A DNA stretch of 56,070 bases, from positions 1 to 56,070 of the forward strand of contig NZ_JAAVUQ010000047.1 in assembly GCF_018449515.1 (NCBI RefSeq). Direction: 5' to 3'. Both the position numbers and the translations under genes were made by a program. The DNA is from Caballeronia sp. dw_19. Its GTDB lineage: Bacteria > Pseudomonadota > Gammaproteobacteria > Burkholderiales > Burkholderiaceae. The notes beneath the pieces were generated by a model, which was not told the DNA's origin, did no database searches, and saw only the letters and a program-made list of their open reading frames with translations. Of the stretch, positions 8,188-16,809 are shown one piece after another (the stretch's first letter is position 1; each line of letters opens with the position of its first letter).

Positions 8188-8214
8188 TAAACTTATCCGT
8201 CCATACGCCGTAAG
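8188..8214 (+). promoter_or_regulatory. Sigma-28 (FliA)-type promoter
   Basis: TAAACTTA (8188-8195), exactly 11 bp, then GCCGTAAG (8207-8214). This fits the flagellar sigma-28 pattern TAAAGTTT-N11-GCCGATAA in both boxes and in spacing. It lies 59 bp upstream of the chemoreceptor gene, a class normally in the late flagellar regulon. Confidence 0.75.
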
Positions 8215-8272
8215 GAGGAGGTCGGCACGGGCCGATGTCCTCGCGCGAAGCGGCGCATCGTATGGAGATTCG

Positions 8273-9823
8273 ATGAAAACAGCGGTAAGCATCAAGGCAT
8301 GGCTCAGTATCCTGGTGGGAGCATTCGCCATCATGTTGGCCGCGATTGGCGGCTACAGCATCTACGCGGCACGAACGGCGGACGCATCCATGCGCGCGCT
8401 CTACATGCAGGACACCGGCGGTCTGGACCTGCTCGCCAAGGACACGATCCGCTTGCTGATCGCGCGCACGGCGTTGCAGGACTATGACCCACGCGCGGGC
8501 AGCGTTGAGTCGGCCGCGTTGCTGCGTGATGCCCAGGGTGCCATCGACGGTGCGAACGCCGCTTGGAAAGCGTTCGCGGTACTTGCAAGCGGCCGTGAAG
8601 AGCAAACGCTCATGCAGAGCGCGAACACCGCACGCGAGCAACTCGTCCAGCAGACATTGTTGCCGGCGGTGGATGCGCTGGAATCCAAGCGCGCGAGCGA
8701 TATCCGCGAGTTCAACGAGAACCAGATCAAGGACGCATTCAACGCCTACGATGCCGCGCTCCAACCGCTCGTCGCCATGGAATTCGAGCACGGCAAGGCA
8801 CGTTTTGAAGCCTCGCAGCGACGCACCAACACCGTCACGTGGATCGCCTCGACGTTGCTGGCGGCCGGGCTCGTGCTCGCGTTCTTCTCGCGTGTGGCAT
8901 TGCAGCGGATTGTGATCGTGCCGTTGCGGGCAGCCGTGGAGGCTTGCACGGAGATTGCCGGAGGCAACCTGGCGACCCGGCTTACTGCGCGTCGGCACGA
9001 TGAAATCGGCCGCTTGATAGAAGGGTTATCGACGATGCAACAAGGCTTGAGCACGATAGTCGGCGGCGTACGCGACGGCACGGAACAAATGGCCGTGGGG
9101 ACACGCGAGATAGCGTCGGGGAACATCGACCTGTCGCAGCGGACCGAAGAACAAGCCGCTTCGCTGCAGGAAACTTCAGCGAGTATCGGCCAATTGACAA
9201 GCACGGTGCGCCAGAACGCCGATAACGCTCGACAAGCAAGCGACCTTGCGCAAACCGCATCGACAACAGCAGGTCACGGCGGTCAGGTCGTAGCCGACGT
9301 GGTGTCGACCATGGACGGGATTAATAGTAGTTCGAAGCAAATTTCGGAGATCATCGGGGTGATCGAAGGGATTGCGTTCCAGACCAATATCCTTGCGCTG
9401 AACGCAGCGGTCGAAGCGGCACGCGCGGGCGAACAAGGGCGCGGATTCGCCGTGGTGGCAAGTGAAGTACGCGCGTTGGCGCAACGTTCGGCGGGGGCGG
9501 CGAAGGAGATTCGCGAACTGATCACCACGTCGGTGGAGCGTGTTGGAAACGGCTCGGTGCTGGTCAGGAACGCGGGCAGTGCGATGAGCGACATCATTGT
9601 CGCGGTGGGCAGAGTCACGGACATCATGCGGGAGATCACGGTGGCGTCCGAGGAGCAGACCACCGGCATTGAGCAGGTCAACGTGGCCATCGCGCAGATG
9701 GATCAGGTAACGCAGCAAAACGCGGCGCTGGTCGAGCAGGCCGCCGCAGCGGCGGCGTCGCTGGAAACGCAGGCGGCGCAGATGAACGCGGCCGTCGCGC
9801 TTTTCAAACTGGCGGAGGTTTAG
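8273..9823 (+). CDS. Methyl-accepting chemotaxis protein (Tar/Tsr-like)
   Basis: A 516-residue chemoreceptor. One membrane helix lies at about residues 10-32, a helical periplasmic sensor at 33-186, a second membrane helix at 187-207, then a HAMP domain and a long signalling coiled coil. The hairpin tip that binds CheA and CheW is intact (GVIEGIAFQTNILALNAAVE, then AARAGEQGRGFAVVA). Methylation-site regions are seen near QRTEEQAASLQE. There is no C-terminal NWETF-type CheR tether. The start is ATG 8273 with GGAG at 8264-8267. Expression from the sigma-28-like promoter upstream would tie it to motility. Its ligand is unknown; the sugar-acid locus next door is only a hint. Confidence 0.92.
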   Translation: MKTAVSIKAWLSILVGAFAIMLAAIGGYSIYAARTADASMRALYMQDTGGLDLLAKDTIRLLIARTALQDYDPRAGSVESAALLRDAQGAIDGANAAWKAFAVLASGREEQTLMQSANTAREQLVQQTLLPAVDALESKRASDIREFNENQIKDAFNAYDAALQPLVAMEFEHGKARFEASQRRTNTVTWIASTLLAAGLVLAFFSRVALQRIVIVPLRAAVEACTEIAGGNLATRLTARRHDEIGRLIEGLSTMQQGLSTIVGGVRDGTEQMAVGTREIASGNIDLSQRTEEQAASLQETSASIGQLTSTVRQNADNARQASDLAQTASTTAGHGGQVVADVVSTMDGINSSSKQISEIIGVIEGIAFQTNILALNAAVEAARAGEQGRGFAVVASEVRALAQRSAGAAKEIRELITTSVERVGNGSVLVRNAGSAMSDIIVAVGRVTDIMREITVASEEQTTGIEQVNVAIAQMDQVTQQNAALVEQAAAAAASLETQAAQMNAAVALFKLAEV

Positions 9824-9826
9824 CGG

Positions 9827-9897
9827 GATGCGAAACCGCATCACGCGTGCGGTTCATATATTCGGCTTATACATTCGGCTTATGCACCCGGCTCATG
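9827..9897. repeat. Overlapping hairpins and three 13-bp degenerate repeats
   Basis: GATGCG pairs with CGCATC (9827-9832 with 9837-9842), and alternatively AACCGCA pairs with TGCGGTT (9834-9840 with 9848-9854). Then come three degenerate 13-bp repeats of ATTCGGCTTATxC form, running into the bluB stop codon. It may act as a weak transcription end between convergent genes, but there is no T-tract. Confidence 0.4.
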
Positions 9898-10567
9898 CGT
9901 CCAAATTAGGAAGCGTCTCGGGCCAACGATTCTCTTCGACACAATTCGATGTAGGTACGCGCTTGGCCCAGCCTTCTGCCTGCAGCATCGGTTCGTCGTA
10001 GAAATGCTCGACATGCCCGATGCACAGAATGGCGACCGGCTTCGCGTCCGTGGGCATATGCAGCAGCCGCTGAACTGCGCCGATATCGAACAGTGACACC
10101 CAGCCCATCCCGAGCCCTTCAGCGCGCGCGGCCAGCCAGATGTTCTGGATAGCGCATGCAACCGATGCCAGGTCCATTTCCGGCAGCGTCCGGCGGCCGA
10201 AAATGTGACGCTCGCGATTCTCCATCAAGCCGACGACCACGACCTCGCCGCAGTCGAGGATGCCCTGGACCTTGAGCCGCATGAATTCGTCGCTACGCTC
10301 GTTGAGCGCCTCGGCGGTGGCGCGCCGCTCGGTTTCCACGATGTCGTGCAGTGCGACGCGCAGGTTCTGGTCCGTGATCCTGACGAAGCGCCAGGGCTGC
10401 ATGAAACCGACGCTCGGCGCGTGGTGGGCGGCGTCGATTAGCCGCGCCATTTGATCGGTGGCGACGGGGGCGTTGGTGAAATGGCGCATGTCGCGGCGTT
10501 CGTGGATCGCGCGGTAGACTGCGGCAATTTCCGGTTCCGAAAAACGCTTGAAGGTCGAATCAGTCAT
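9893..10567 (-). CDS. bluB: 5,6-dimethylbenzimidazole synthase
   Basis: A 224-residue flavin enzyme of the nitroreductase fold that cleaves reduced FMN with oxygen to give 5,6-dimethylbenzimidazole, the lower ligand of cobalamin. It carries BluB-specific segments: ERRDMRHF, HHAPSVGFMQPWRFV, ENRERHIFGRRTLPEMDLAS, AEGLGMGWVS and a C-terminal VEENRWP. The start is ATG 10567. It stands alone here, with chemoreceptors on both sides and the palindromic repeat 47 bp upstream, so its promoter must lie at the edge of that repeat. The B12-receptor region at 53-56 kb is the only other cobalamin-linked locus in the window. Confidence 0.92.
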   Translation of the reverse strand: MTDSTFKRFSEPEIAAVYRAIHERRDMRHFTNAPVATDQMARLIDAAHHAPSVGFMQPWRFVRITDQNLRVALHDIVETERRATAEALNERSDEFMRLKVQGILDCGEVVVVGLMENRERHIFGRRTLPEMDLASVACAIQNIWLAARAEGLGMGWVSLFDIGAVQRLLHMPTDAKPVAILCIGHVEHFYDEPMLQAEGWAKRVPTSNCVEENRWPETLPNLDA

Positions 10568-10777
10568 ACATTCATGCTTTAAAAAGTGTCTTAGGGGTTG
10601 TAGCAGGATTGGTTTTCGTTCGCACCGGTGGACGGGTTTTGGGTTTTGGGGTTAGCGGTTCCGGGTCAGTGCTGGGGTGGTCGGTTCTGGGGTTAGCGGT
10701 CGGGGTTGATGCCGGGGTGGTCGGTTCTGGGGTTAGTGGTCGGGGTCGATGCCGGGTTGGTGCTTTCGGCCGTGGTG

Positions 10778-10986
10778 GTCTGCTTGAGTCGGATTTTCTC
10801 TTTATCACTATTAGCCACTGTGCGTGGCGGCACGTCATTTCTTTGTCCAAAGCGACAAAGAAACGAAGCAAAGAAAACGCTTTCAAACCACGCTACCCTA
10901 AGTGTCCACAGCGTGCAGGTTTCATTCATAGGTGCCCCAAAAGCACGGTGCTCGCCAGAGCGAAGGATGTGTGAAACCCTCCTTCT
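10778..10986 (+). repeat. Left inner arm of the palindromic element
   Basis: About 209 bp from GTCTGCTTGAGTCGG to CCTCCTTCTC, complementary to 11375-11583 with only scattered mismatches (for example ACTATTAGCC against ACTGTTAGCC). It contains the shorter internal palindrome CTTTGTCCAAAGCGACAAAG. Confidence 0.85.
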
Positions 10987-11374
10987 CCGAACACCGATAC
11001 CCACACGCTTCGCCACCAGTGATTGAACCTGCCCAAGGGGCACCCCGCGCTATCCGCGGACGACCTACCTCCAAATTTGTACGCACCTCGAACCACACCG
11101 CCAACCTTCCAAGTAATAAAGCCCCAAAATATGTACGGCCGTAACCGACGAAAATAACCGTGTAAGCACGCAATCACCTCACCAAAAACTGAAGGACTAA
11201 ACACGCATCGAGCTGCTAGGCATCAAGCTCTGGTCCACGAAGACAAATGCGTAGACCAAGCCGCTAACCTACCAAGAACGAAGCATGCAGAACGCGTGAG
11301 GCCGTGCTGGTCCCTTGGCAATTCGTGCTTGCCCGAGAACGTACGGGGCGAAGCGTGTTCATGTCAGGATTCGC

Positions 11375-11583
11375 GAGAAGGAGGGGTTCAAACATCCTCC
11401 GCTCTGGCGAGCACCGTGCTTTTGGGGCACCTATGAATAGAAACTGCACGCTGTGGACACTTAGGGTAGCGTGGTTGAAAGCGTTTTCTTTGCTTCGTTT
11501 CTTTGTCGCTTTGGACAAAGAAATGACGTGCCGCCACGCACAGTGGCTAACAGTGATAAAGAGAAAATCCGACTCTCGCAGAC
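11375..11583 (-). repeat. Right inner arm of the palindromic element
   Basis: The inverted copy of 10778-10986. Short frames in either arm translate to repeats of each other and have no ribosome sites or recognised domains, so I treat them as non-coding. Confidence 0.85.
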
Positions 11584-11976
11584 CACTAACACCGAAAGCA
11601 CCACCCCGGCATAGACCCTCGACCGCTAACACTGAAAGCACCAACCCGGCATTGACCCTCGACCACTAACACCGAAAGCACCACCCCGGCATAGACCCCC
11701 GACCACCAACCCCAAAACCGACCACCCCAGCACTGACCCGGACCCGCTAACCCCAAAACCCAAAACCCGTCCACCGGTGCGAACGAACGCCCCCTAATAA
11801 TGTCGCTATACACCACATCCGCGTCGCCTCCCGGCAAATCTTCACATCACCCGCTGCCGTTATCTGATCAATCGACGCTTGATTCCAGTGGTTCCCTTCA
11901 CGGTTCGCCCCAGATATCCGGAGGATACAGACCTGTTGCGCCGCGTACTACAGCGACGCAGTGGGGACTAGCCCTT

Positions 11977-13536
11977 ATGCGCAAACACATGACTATTCGC
12001 GGCGGCCTGGTCGCGACGATCGCCATCTACACAATCCTGCTCATTGCGGTAATCGCGGTGGGCATCCTGGGTCTGTACGGCAGCAATTCGGCGCTCCGGG
12101 AGATGTATCGCGACGATACCGCGTCAGTGCTGCACCTTAAAACCAGCTCGGAGCGCTTGCTGTTGCTGCGCGCCGGGTTTGGCGAAGTCGAACAGCTGAT
12201 CAGCGCCGGCAAGCCCGCCCAGCGCGAAATTGCCCGCCAGCACGCGCTTCTTGACGAGAGCAACAAGGAACTGGAAGCTTTTCGGAAGCTTCACGACCCG
12301 GTGCCGGCGGAGAAGGCGCTCATCGACGCGATGCAAACACGGCGGGACCAACTGTTGGCTCAGGTATTCCAGAAGGCGCTAACCGAACTCGATCAGGACA
12401 ATCTGGTGGATTTCCTGACCACCCAGCGGGAAGCGCCACCCACGCTTTTCTCCGATTATCAAAGTGCGCTGACCGCGCTGGAAAACTTCCAGGTCGAACG
12501 CCAGAAAGCACGCTTCGACACCACCGACGCACGTTTCGAAGCCATGCTCTGGACGCTCGGCGCGGCCGCGGTCGTCGCGCTCGTCATCGGCTTCTTCGCG
12601 CAAAGGATATTGACCCGGGCAATCGTGCGGCCGATCGATATGGCCGTCGATTATTTCGGCCGGATCTCGGCCGGCGACCTGACCAGCACCGTGACGGTCC
12701 AGCGCAACAACGAGATGGGCTACATGCTCAATGCGTTGAAGGGCATGCAGGAAGGGCTTGCGCAGACGGTGCGCAAGGTGCGTTCGAGCGCGGAGACAAT
12801 CGTACGTGACGCCCATGCCATCTCGGGCGGCAATCTCGATCTGTCGGCGCGTACGGAGCAGCAGGCTGCGTCGCTTCAGGAAGCTGCATCGAGCATGGAG
12901 CAGTTGACCGCCACCGTCAGGCAGAACGCCGATAACGCGCGCAACGCCAGCGAACTCGCTGCGGGCGCATCCGACATCGCGTTGCGCGGCGGCGACGTGG
13001 TGAACCGTGTGGTCGCCACCATGGACGCGATCTCAGGCAGCTCCGACAAGATCGTGGGCATTGTCGGCGTGATTGAAGGGATTGCGTTCCAGACCAACAT
13101 CCTCGCGCTGAATGCGGCCGTGGAAGCGGCGCGGGCAGGCGAGCAGGGCCGGGGTTTCGCGGTCGTTGCAAGCGAGGTGCGAAGCTTGGCGCAACGCTCG
13201 GCATCGGCGGCGAAGGAGATCAAGGAATTGATTGGTACGTCAACATCGAGCGTGAAGGACGGCAGCCAGCTCGTGGCTCATGCGGGCGCGACCATGGTGG
13301 AGGTCGTGGAAGCGGTCAGGCGCGTCAGCGCGATCATGGCGGAGATCAGCCTGGCATCGGGCGAGCAGACCACGGGTATCGAACAGGTCAATCTGACGGT
13401 GGCGCAAATGGAAGAGATGACGCAGCAGAATTCGGCGCTGGTGGAAGAGGCGTCTGCGGCGGCGGTGTCACTGGAAGAGCAGAGCCGGCAGTTGAATGAC
13501 GCAGTGGCGCTGTTTCGATTGAAAGCCACGGCGTGA
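11977..13536 (+). CDS. Methyl-accepting chemotaxis protein
   Basis: A 519-residue chemoreceptor of the same architecture as the one at 8273: a membrane helix at about residues 10-33, a helical sensor, a second membrane helix, HAMP, and a signalling domain with an intact tip (GVIEGIAFQTNILALNAAVE). The sensor half differs clearly from the first receptor while the signalling half is closely similar, so the two probably sense different ligands. I start it at ATG 11977, which opens the hydrophobic N-terminus MRKHMTIRGGLVATIAIYTI; an in-frame ATG at 11800 would add about 59 residues without homology. No good sigma-28 site was found. The repeat element ends 190 bp upstream. Confidence 0.88.
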   Translation: MRKHMTIRGGLVATIAIYTILLIAVIAVGILGLYGSNSALREMYRDDTASVLHLKTSSERLLLLRAGFGEVEQLISAGKPAQREIARQHALLDESNKELEAFRKLHDPVPAEKALIDAMQTRRDQLLAQVFQKALTELDQDNLVDFLTTQREAPPTLFSDYQSALTALENFQVERQKARFDTTDARFEAMLWTLGAAAVVALVIGFFAQRILTRAIVRPIDMAVDYFGRISAGDLTSTVTVQRNNEMGYMLNALKGMQEGLAQTVRKVRSSAETIVRDAHAISGGNLDLSARTEQQAASLQEAASSMEQLTATVRQNADNARNASELAAGASDIALRGGDVVNRVVATMDAISGSSDKIVGIVGVIEGIAFQTNILALNAAVEAARAGEQGRGFAVVASEVRSLAQRSASAAKEIKELIGTSTSSVKDGSQLVAHAGATMVEVVEAVRRVSAIMAEISLASGEQTTGIEQVNLTVAQMEEMTQQNSALVEEASAAAVSLEEQSRQLNDAVALFRLKATA

Positions 13537-13648
13537 AAACGCTGCTTTTCATCCATGCTCTAGCCAGGCATCGGGTAGTGTCCCGCTGTCCCGCTCCCGC
13601 GCGATGAAGGTGCAATGGCCAATCAAAATAAAATTGGCTACCTTACAT

Positions 13649-13815
13649 CTTGTCTATACATATAGAAAAAATACTGATCGACATGAATCGCTCATTCATC
13701 AAGTCAGATTAAATATAAGTTATTGATTAAAAGAATATTTAACCTGGTTAATACGAGTTTTTGTAAAGCGCAGTTAGGGGTAAACAACCATAATACCAAG
13801 CTTGTCTATACATAT
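13649..13815. promoter_or_regulatory. Repeated GntR/HutC-like operator motif
   Basis: The 15-mer CTTGTCTATACATAT occurs twice, at 13649-13663 and 13801-13815, in an AT-rich 425-bp gap (13537-13961) before the NCS1 permease. The core TGTCTATACA resembles the TGTATAGACA-type sites bound by HutC-subfamily GntR repressors. Two sites 152 bp apart would suit repression by looping. No such regulator is adjacent. The rest of the gap shows no gene. Confidence 0.4.
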
Positions 13816-13961
13816 TGGTTCCCATAGAGTCTCGTTGAATCGTGAGTTGCCGCCCAGCGCCATGTGCGATTCGAGCTGTCGCGCAGGCGTATTGCGCGAC
13901 GACGTATTGAAAGACGCGGGCGACGCGCGGTTCACGCGACGCCACTGACTCGAGGGTATCC

Positions 13962-15383
13962 ATGTCCGTATCAAAGACCGGCGCCATTGCCGAACGCCGC
14001 ACCATCGACTACATCCCCGAAGCCGAACGTCATGGCGGCCTTGCCAGCCAGTTCACGCTGTGGCTTGCCGCCAACCTGCAGATCACCGCGATCGTCACTG
14101 GCGCGCTTGCGGTTGTGCTCGGCGGCGACGTGTTCTGGTCCTTGATCGGTCTGATGGTCGGCCAACTGATGGGCGGCGGTGTGATGGCGTTGCATGGAGC
14201 GCAGGGGCCGCAACTCGGACTGCCGCAAATGATATCGAGCCGCGTGCAGTTCGGGGTGTACGGTGCGGTGATTCCCATCGCGCTGGTGTGCCTGATGTAT
14301 GTCGGCTTCTCAGCGAGCGGTTCGGTGCTCGCGGGGCAGGCCGTCGCGCAACTGCTGCACGTGGACGACGCGGTCGGCATTGTCGTATTCACGGTGGTGA
14401 TTGTCGGCTTTACGGTGTTCGGATACCGCGTGATTCACGCGATCGGCCGCGTCGCCAGCGTGATCGGCGTGCTCGCTTTCATGTACATGTTCGCGCGCCT
14501 GCTGACGGGTCACGATATCGGCTCCCTGCTTGCGAACCGTCACTTCACGTTGAGCAGCTTCCTGCTTTCGATGTCGCTATCCGCGTCGTGGCAGATCGCA
14601 TTTGGCCCGTACGTTGCCGACTATTCTCGCTATTTGCCTTCCTCCACGTCGCCGCGCAAGACGTTTTGGGCCATCGGACTTGGCTCGGTGATCGGCGCGC
14701 AGGTGGCGATGGTGTTCGGCGTGTTCGCCGCCGCGCTCGCCGGCAAGCAGTTCTCGCATCACGAGGTGTCGTTTGTCGTGAGCCTGGGCGGAAGCGGGGC
14801 GATTGCCGCGCTGCTTTACTTCGCCATCGCGTTTGGCAAGATCACGATCACGACGCTGAATGCGTACGGCAGCGTGATGTCGATTGCGACGGTGGTCAGC
14901 GGCTTTCGGGGTGAGCAGCGGTTGTCGACACGTAACCGCGCGGTCTACATTGTCGCGATGGTCGGACTTGCGATGGGGCTCGCGCTCGCCGGCCGTCACG
15001 CATTCCTGAAGGAGTTCTCGTCGTTCATTCTGTTCCTGCTCGCGTTCTTTACGCCGTGGAGCGCGATCAACCTGGTCGACTATTACTTCATTACCAAGGA
15101 TCGTTACGACGTCCCCGCGCTTTATGATCCAGATGGCCGCTATGGTCGCTGGAACGTGACGGGCATCGGCGTATATGCAATCGGGGTGCTCGTGCAATTG
15201 CCCTTCATTTCGAGCGCGTTCTATACCGGCCCATTGGTGGACAAGCTCGACGGCGCGGACATTTCGTGGATCGTCGGGCTCGCGGTACCGGCGCTGCTGT
15301 ATTACTTTGCCGCTCGCCACAAGGCACACGCCGCGCCCGCGCATTTGATTCTGCCTGTCCAGCCGACGTCTACAGGGAAGTAA
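13962..15383 (+). CDS. NCS1-family permease (cytosine/purine/allantoin type)
   Basis: A 473-residue inner-membrane transporter with about 12 hydrophobic segments. NCS1 marks include the N-terminal PEAERHGGLASQFTLWLAAN, the GGVMALHGAQGPQLGLPQM segment and ASWQIAFGPYVADYSRYLP. The family takes up nucleobases and related compounds (cytosine, uracil, allantoin, hydantoin, thiamine) with protons or sodium. No catabolic gene is adjacent, so the substrate cannot be set. The start is ATG 13962 with GAGGG upstream. The AT-rich upstream gap holds a repeated operator-like motif. Confidence 0.87.
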   Translation: MSVSKTGAIAERRTIDYIPEAERHGGLASQFTLWLAANLQITAIVTGALAVVLGGDVFWSLIGLMVGQLMGGGVMALHGAQGPQLGLPQMISSRVQFGVYGAVIPIALVCLMYVGFSASGSVLAGQAVAQLLHVDDAVGIVVFTVVIVGFTVFGYRVIHAIGRVASVIGVLAFMYMFARLLTGHDIGSLLANRHFTLSSFLLSMSLSASWQIAFGPYVADYSRYLPSSTSPRKTFWAIGLGSVIGAQVAMVFGVFAAALAGKQFSHHEVSFVVSLGGSGAIAALLYFAIAFGKITITTLNAYGSVMSIATVVSGFRGEQRLSTRNRAVYIVAMVGLAMGLALAGRHAFLKEFSSFILFLLAFFTPWSAINLVDYYFITKDRYDVPALYDPDGRYGRWNVTGIGVYAIGVLVQLPFISSAFYTGPLVDKLDGADISWIVGLAVPALLYYFAARHKAHAAPAHLILPVQPTSTGK

Positions 15384-15444
15384 CCGGGCGCAGCCAGGGC
15401 TGGCGTTGACCCCATGGCGCTCGCTGCATGCGCTGGTCTGACGA

Positions 15445-16185
15445 TTAATCGACCGGACACCACCGGCCGGAATCCGGGCACACGATGGCCCGTGCACCGT
15501 TCAGCCAGACTTGCTCTTCGTCCAGTTGCAGCGAGGTCGAAGGATCGATGTCGAAGGCAACCCCAAGTGCGTCCCCAACATGGGCATTTTCGATGGGAAG
15601 CTCCCAGGTCAGGAATATTTGGGTGTAATCCTGATCAGGCGAGAAGTCGGCCACATTAAAGCCGCTGCTGCCGCGTTGAATGACGCCGTGAGGCTGGCCG
15701 GTATCGAATATCACGGCCGTACCCCGGGTCAGGGGGATTCGATGATCCGTAGAGGGAAAATGCAGGTCGAGACCCCTGTCCTCGCTCATGAAGAGATTGC
15801 AAAAGGCCGCGCCGCCATATTGCTCGGCGTCGTAGTGGTACCTCGCGCCACGGCAGGCCATGAGCGCTACGTCACTGGAAGCAAGCACGCCAGGCAGTCC
15901 AAGCGCGCCCGTCCAATCGGATATCGCCTGCACGCAATGCTTGTAGTCCGGCCAGCGAGCCCGCGCTCGCGCCAAAGGCATAGCCTCGACATCCCCGGGC
16001 TCCAGGACCATGCGCGACGATATCTCCCTTTCCCAATCTGCAAGCAGACGTGCGGGGGGAACGGGTACGTCGAGCGTGCCTGTTAGCACGATGTCGCTCA
16101 CGCATCGACTGCGGATGGCGTCGCCACTCCAGAAATAGGAAGTGAGGCGTTCTCGCACTCGATGCGGTTGGGGAGGGTAATTCAT
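15445..16185 (-). CDS. Putative 2-oxoglutarate/Fe(II) oxygenase-like protein
   Basis: A 246-residue protein not assigned to a named family. RYHYDAEQ gives an HxD pattern and TGQPHGVI a distal His, with PSTDHRIPLTRGTAVIF between them, the arrangement of the iron-binding triad of 2-oxoglutarate oxygenases in a double-stranded beta helix. A basic residue further on (near GSSGFNV) could bind the oxo-acid, but I see no clear Arg motif. It is a lone gene between an NCS1 permease and a small secreted-protein gene. The start is ATG 16185 with a weak ribosome site. A cupin-like non-enzymatic protein is an alternative. Confidence 0.45.
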   Translation of the reverse strand: MNYPPQPHRVRERLTSYFWSGDAIRSRCVSDIVLTGTLDVPVPPARLLADWEREISSRMVLEPGDVEAMPLARARARWPDYKHCVQAISDWTGALGLPGVLASSDVALMACRGARYHYDAEQYGGAAFCNLFMSEDRGLDLHFPSTDHRIPLTRGTAVIFDTGQPHGVIQRGSSGFNVADFSPDQDYTQIFLTWELPIENAHVGDALGVAFDIDPSTSLQLDEEQVWLNGARAIVCPDSGRWCPVD

Positions 16186-16495
16186 CTGCTACCTGTGCGG
16201 CGATTCCGGCGATTCAGCATTCATGCAGCGCTCACGTGATTGGCGTGAACGTGGGTGTCGATTGTGTAAAGCAGAGGCAATCCAGGTTCTTCGATCCGGG
16301 CAGCATCCCGGCGCACCCGGGTAACCAAGCGCGTGTGAAAAACGCATGCCGAGCGTGGCGTTCGAAGAAATTGAACCGTCGGATCATGCCATATCGGGCT
16401 GGCATCGCCGTCCTCATTGTCTGCTCATTCTTGCGGCTCACACTGCATTCATCCGATACAGCGAACCGCCTGCATCGCATGACAGGAGAGCAAAA

Positions 16496-16789
16496 ATGAA
16501 AACCATTCGTCACTTGATAGTCGCCGCCGCACTCGGCTGCGGCTTGGTTAGCTGCGCACAGGCGCATGTGTTCGTAGGCGTCGGTTTTGCGGCGCCGGTG
16601 TATCCGGTCATGCCCGTGATCGCCCCAGCACCTGTGTACGCAACAGCGCCCGTGTACGCCGCGCCGCCACCCGCTTACTACGCCCCGCCTCCAGTCGTGA
16701 CCGGCTACTACTACGGCCATCCATATGGATACGGCTATGCGCGGCACTACGGTTGCTGGAATTGCGGATACGCCTACTGGGCGCGTTGA
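16496..16789 (+). CDS. Small secreted Pro/Tyr/Ala-rich protein
   Basis: A 97-residue protein with a signal peptide (MKTIRHLIVAAALGCGLVSC, then AQA and cleavage before HVF) and a mature part made of low-complexity PVYA, APPPAYYAPPP and GYYYGHPYGYGYARHYG runs ending in CWNCGYAYWAR. Start ATG 16496 with AGGAG at 16484-16488; a longer upstream frame has no such site. The CxxC in WNCGY is reached through one short spacing (C-W-N-C). Such short Tyr/Pro-rich exported proteins are common in this bacterial group and have no defined function. Confidence 0.75.
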   Translation: MKTIRHLIVAAALGCGLVSCAQAHVFVGVGFAAPVYPVMPVIAPAPVYATAPVYAAPPPAYYAPPPVVTGYYYGHPYGYGYARHYGCWNCGYAYWAR

Positions 16790-16809
16790 TGCCCGCGCGG
16801 GTCGACGGC

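Larger units (their letters stand above)
10615..11787. repeat. 1.17-kb palindromic non-coding repeat element
   Basis: A large interrupted inverted repeat. The outermost parts are GC-rich 40-bp minisatellite units in opposite orientation (10615-10770 and 11590-11787), ending in CACCGGTGGACGGG on the left and its complement on the right. Inside these are two arms of about 205 bp (10778-10986 and 11375-11583) that I judge by eye to be roughly 95% complementary. The centre (10987-11374) is about 390 bp with no convincing gene. No transposase, tRNA or protein-coding gene is visible. It resembles non-autonomous or structural repeats, and partial kin lie at 1-135. Confidence 0.8.

Noticed and set aside
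10860..11170. Short frames in the palindromic element that translate to similar 60-120-residue peptides
   Set aside because: They lie in the inverted arms, lack ribosome sites and known domains, and occur on both strands because the DNA is palindromic.
11835..11863. Possible sigma-28 promoter before the second chemoreceptor (CAAATCTT and GCCGTTAT)
   Set aside because: The gap between the boxes is 13 bp instead of 11 and the -35 box is poor.
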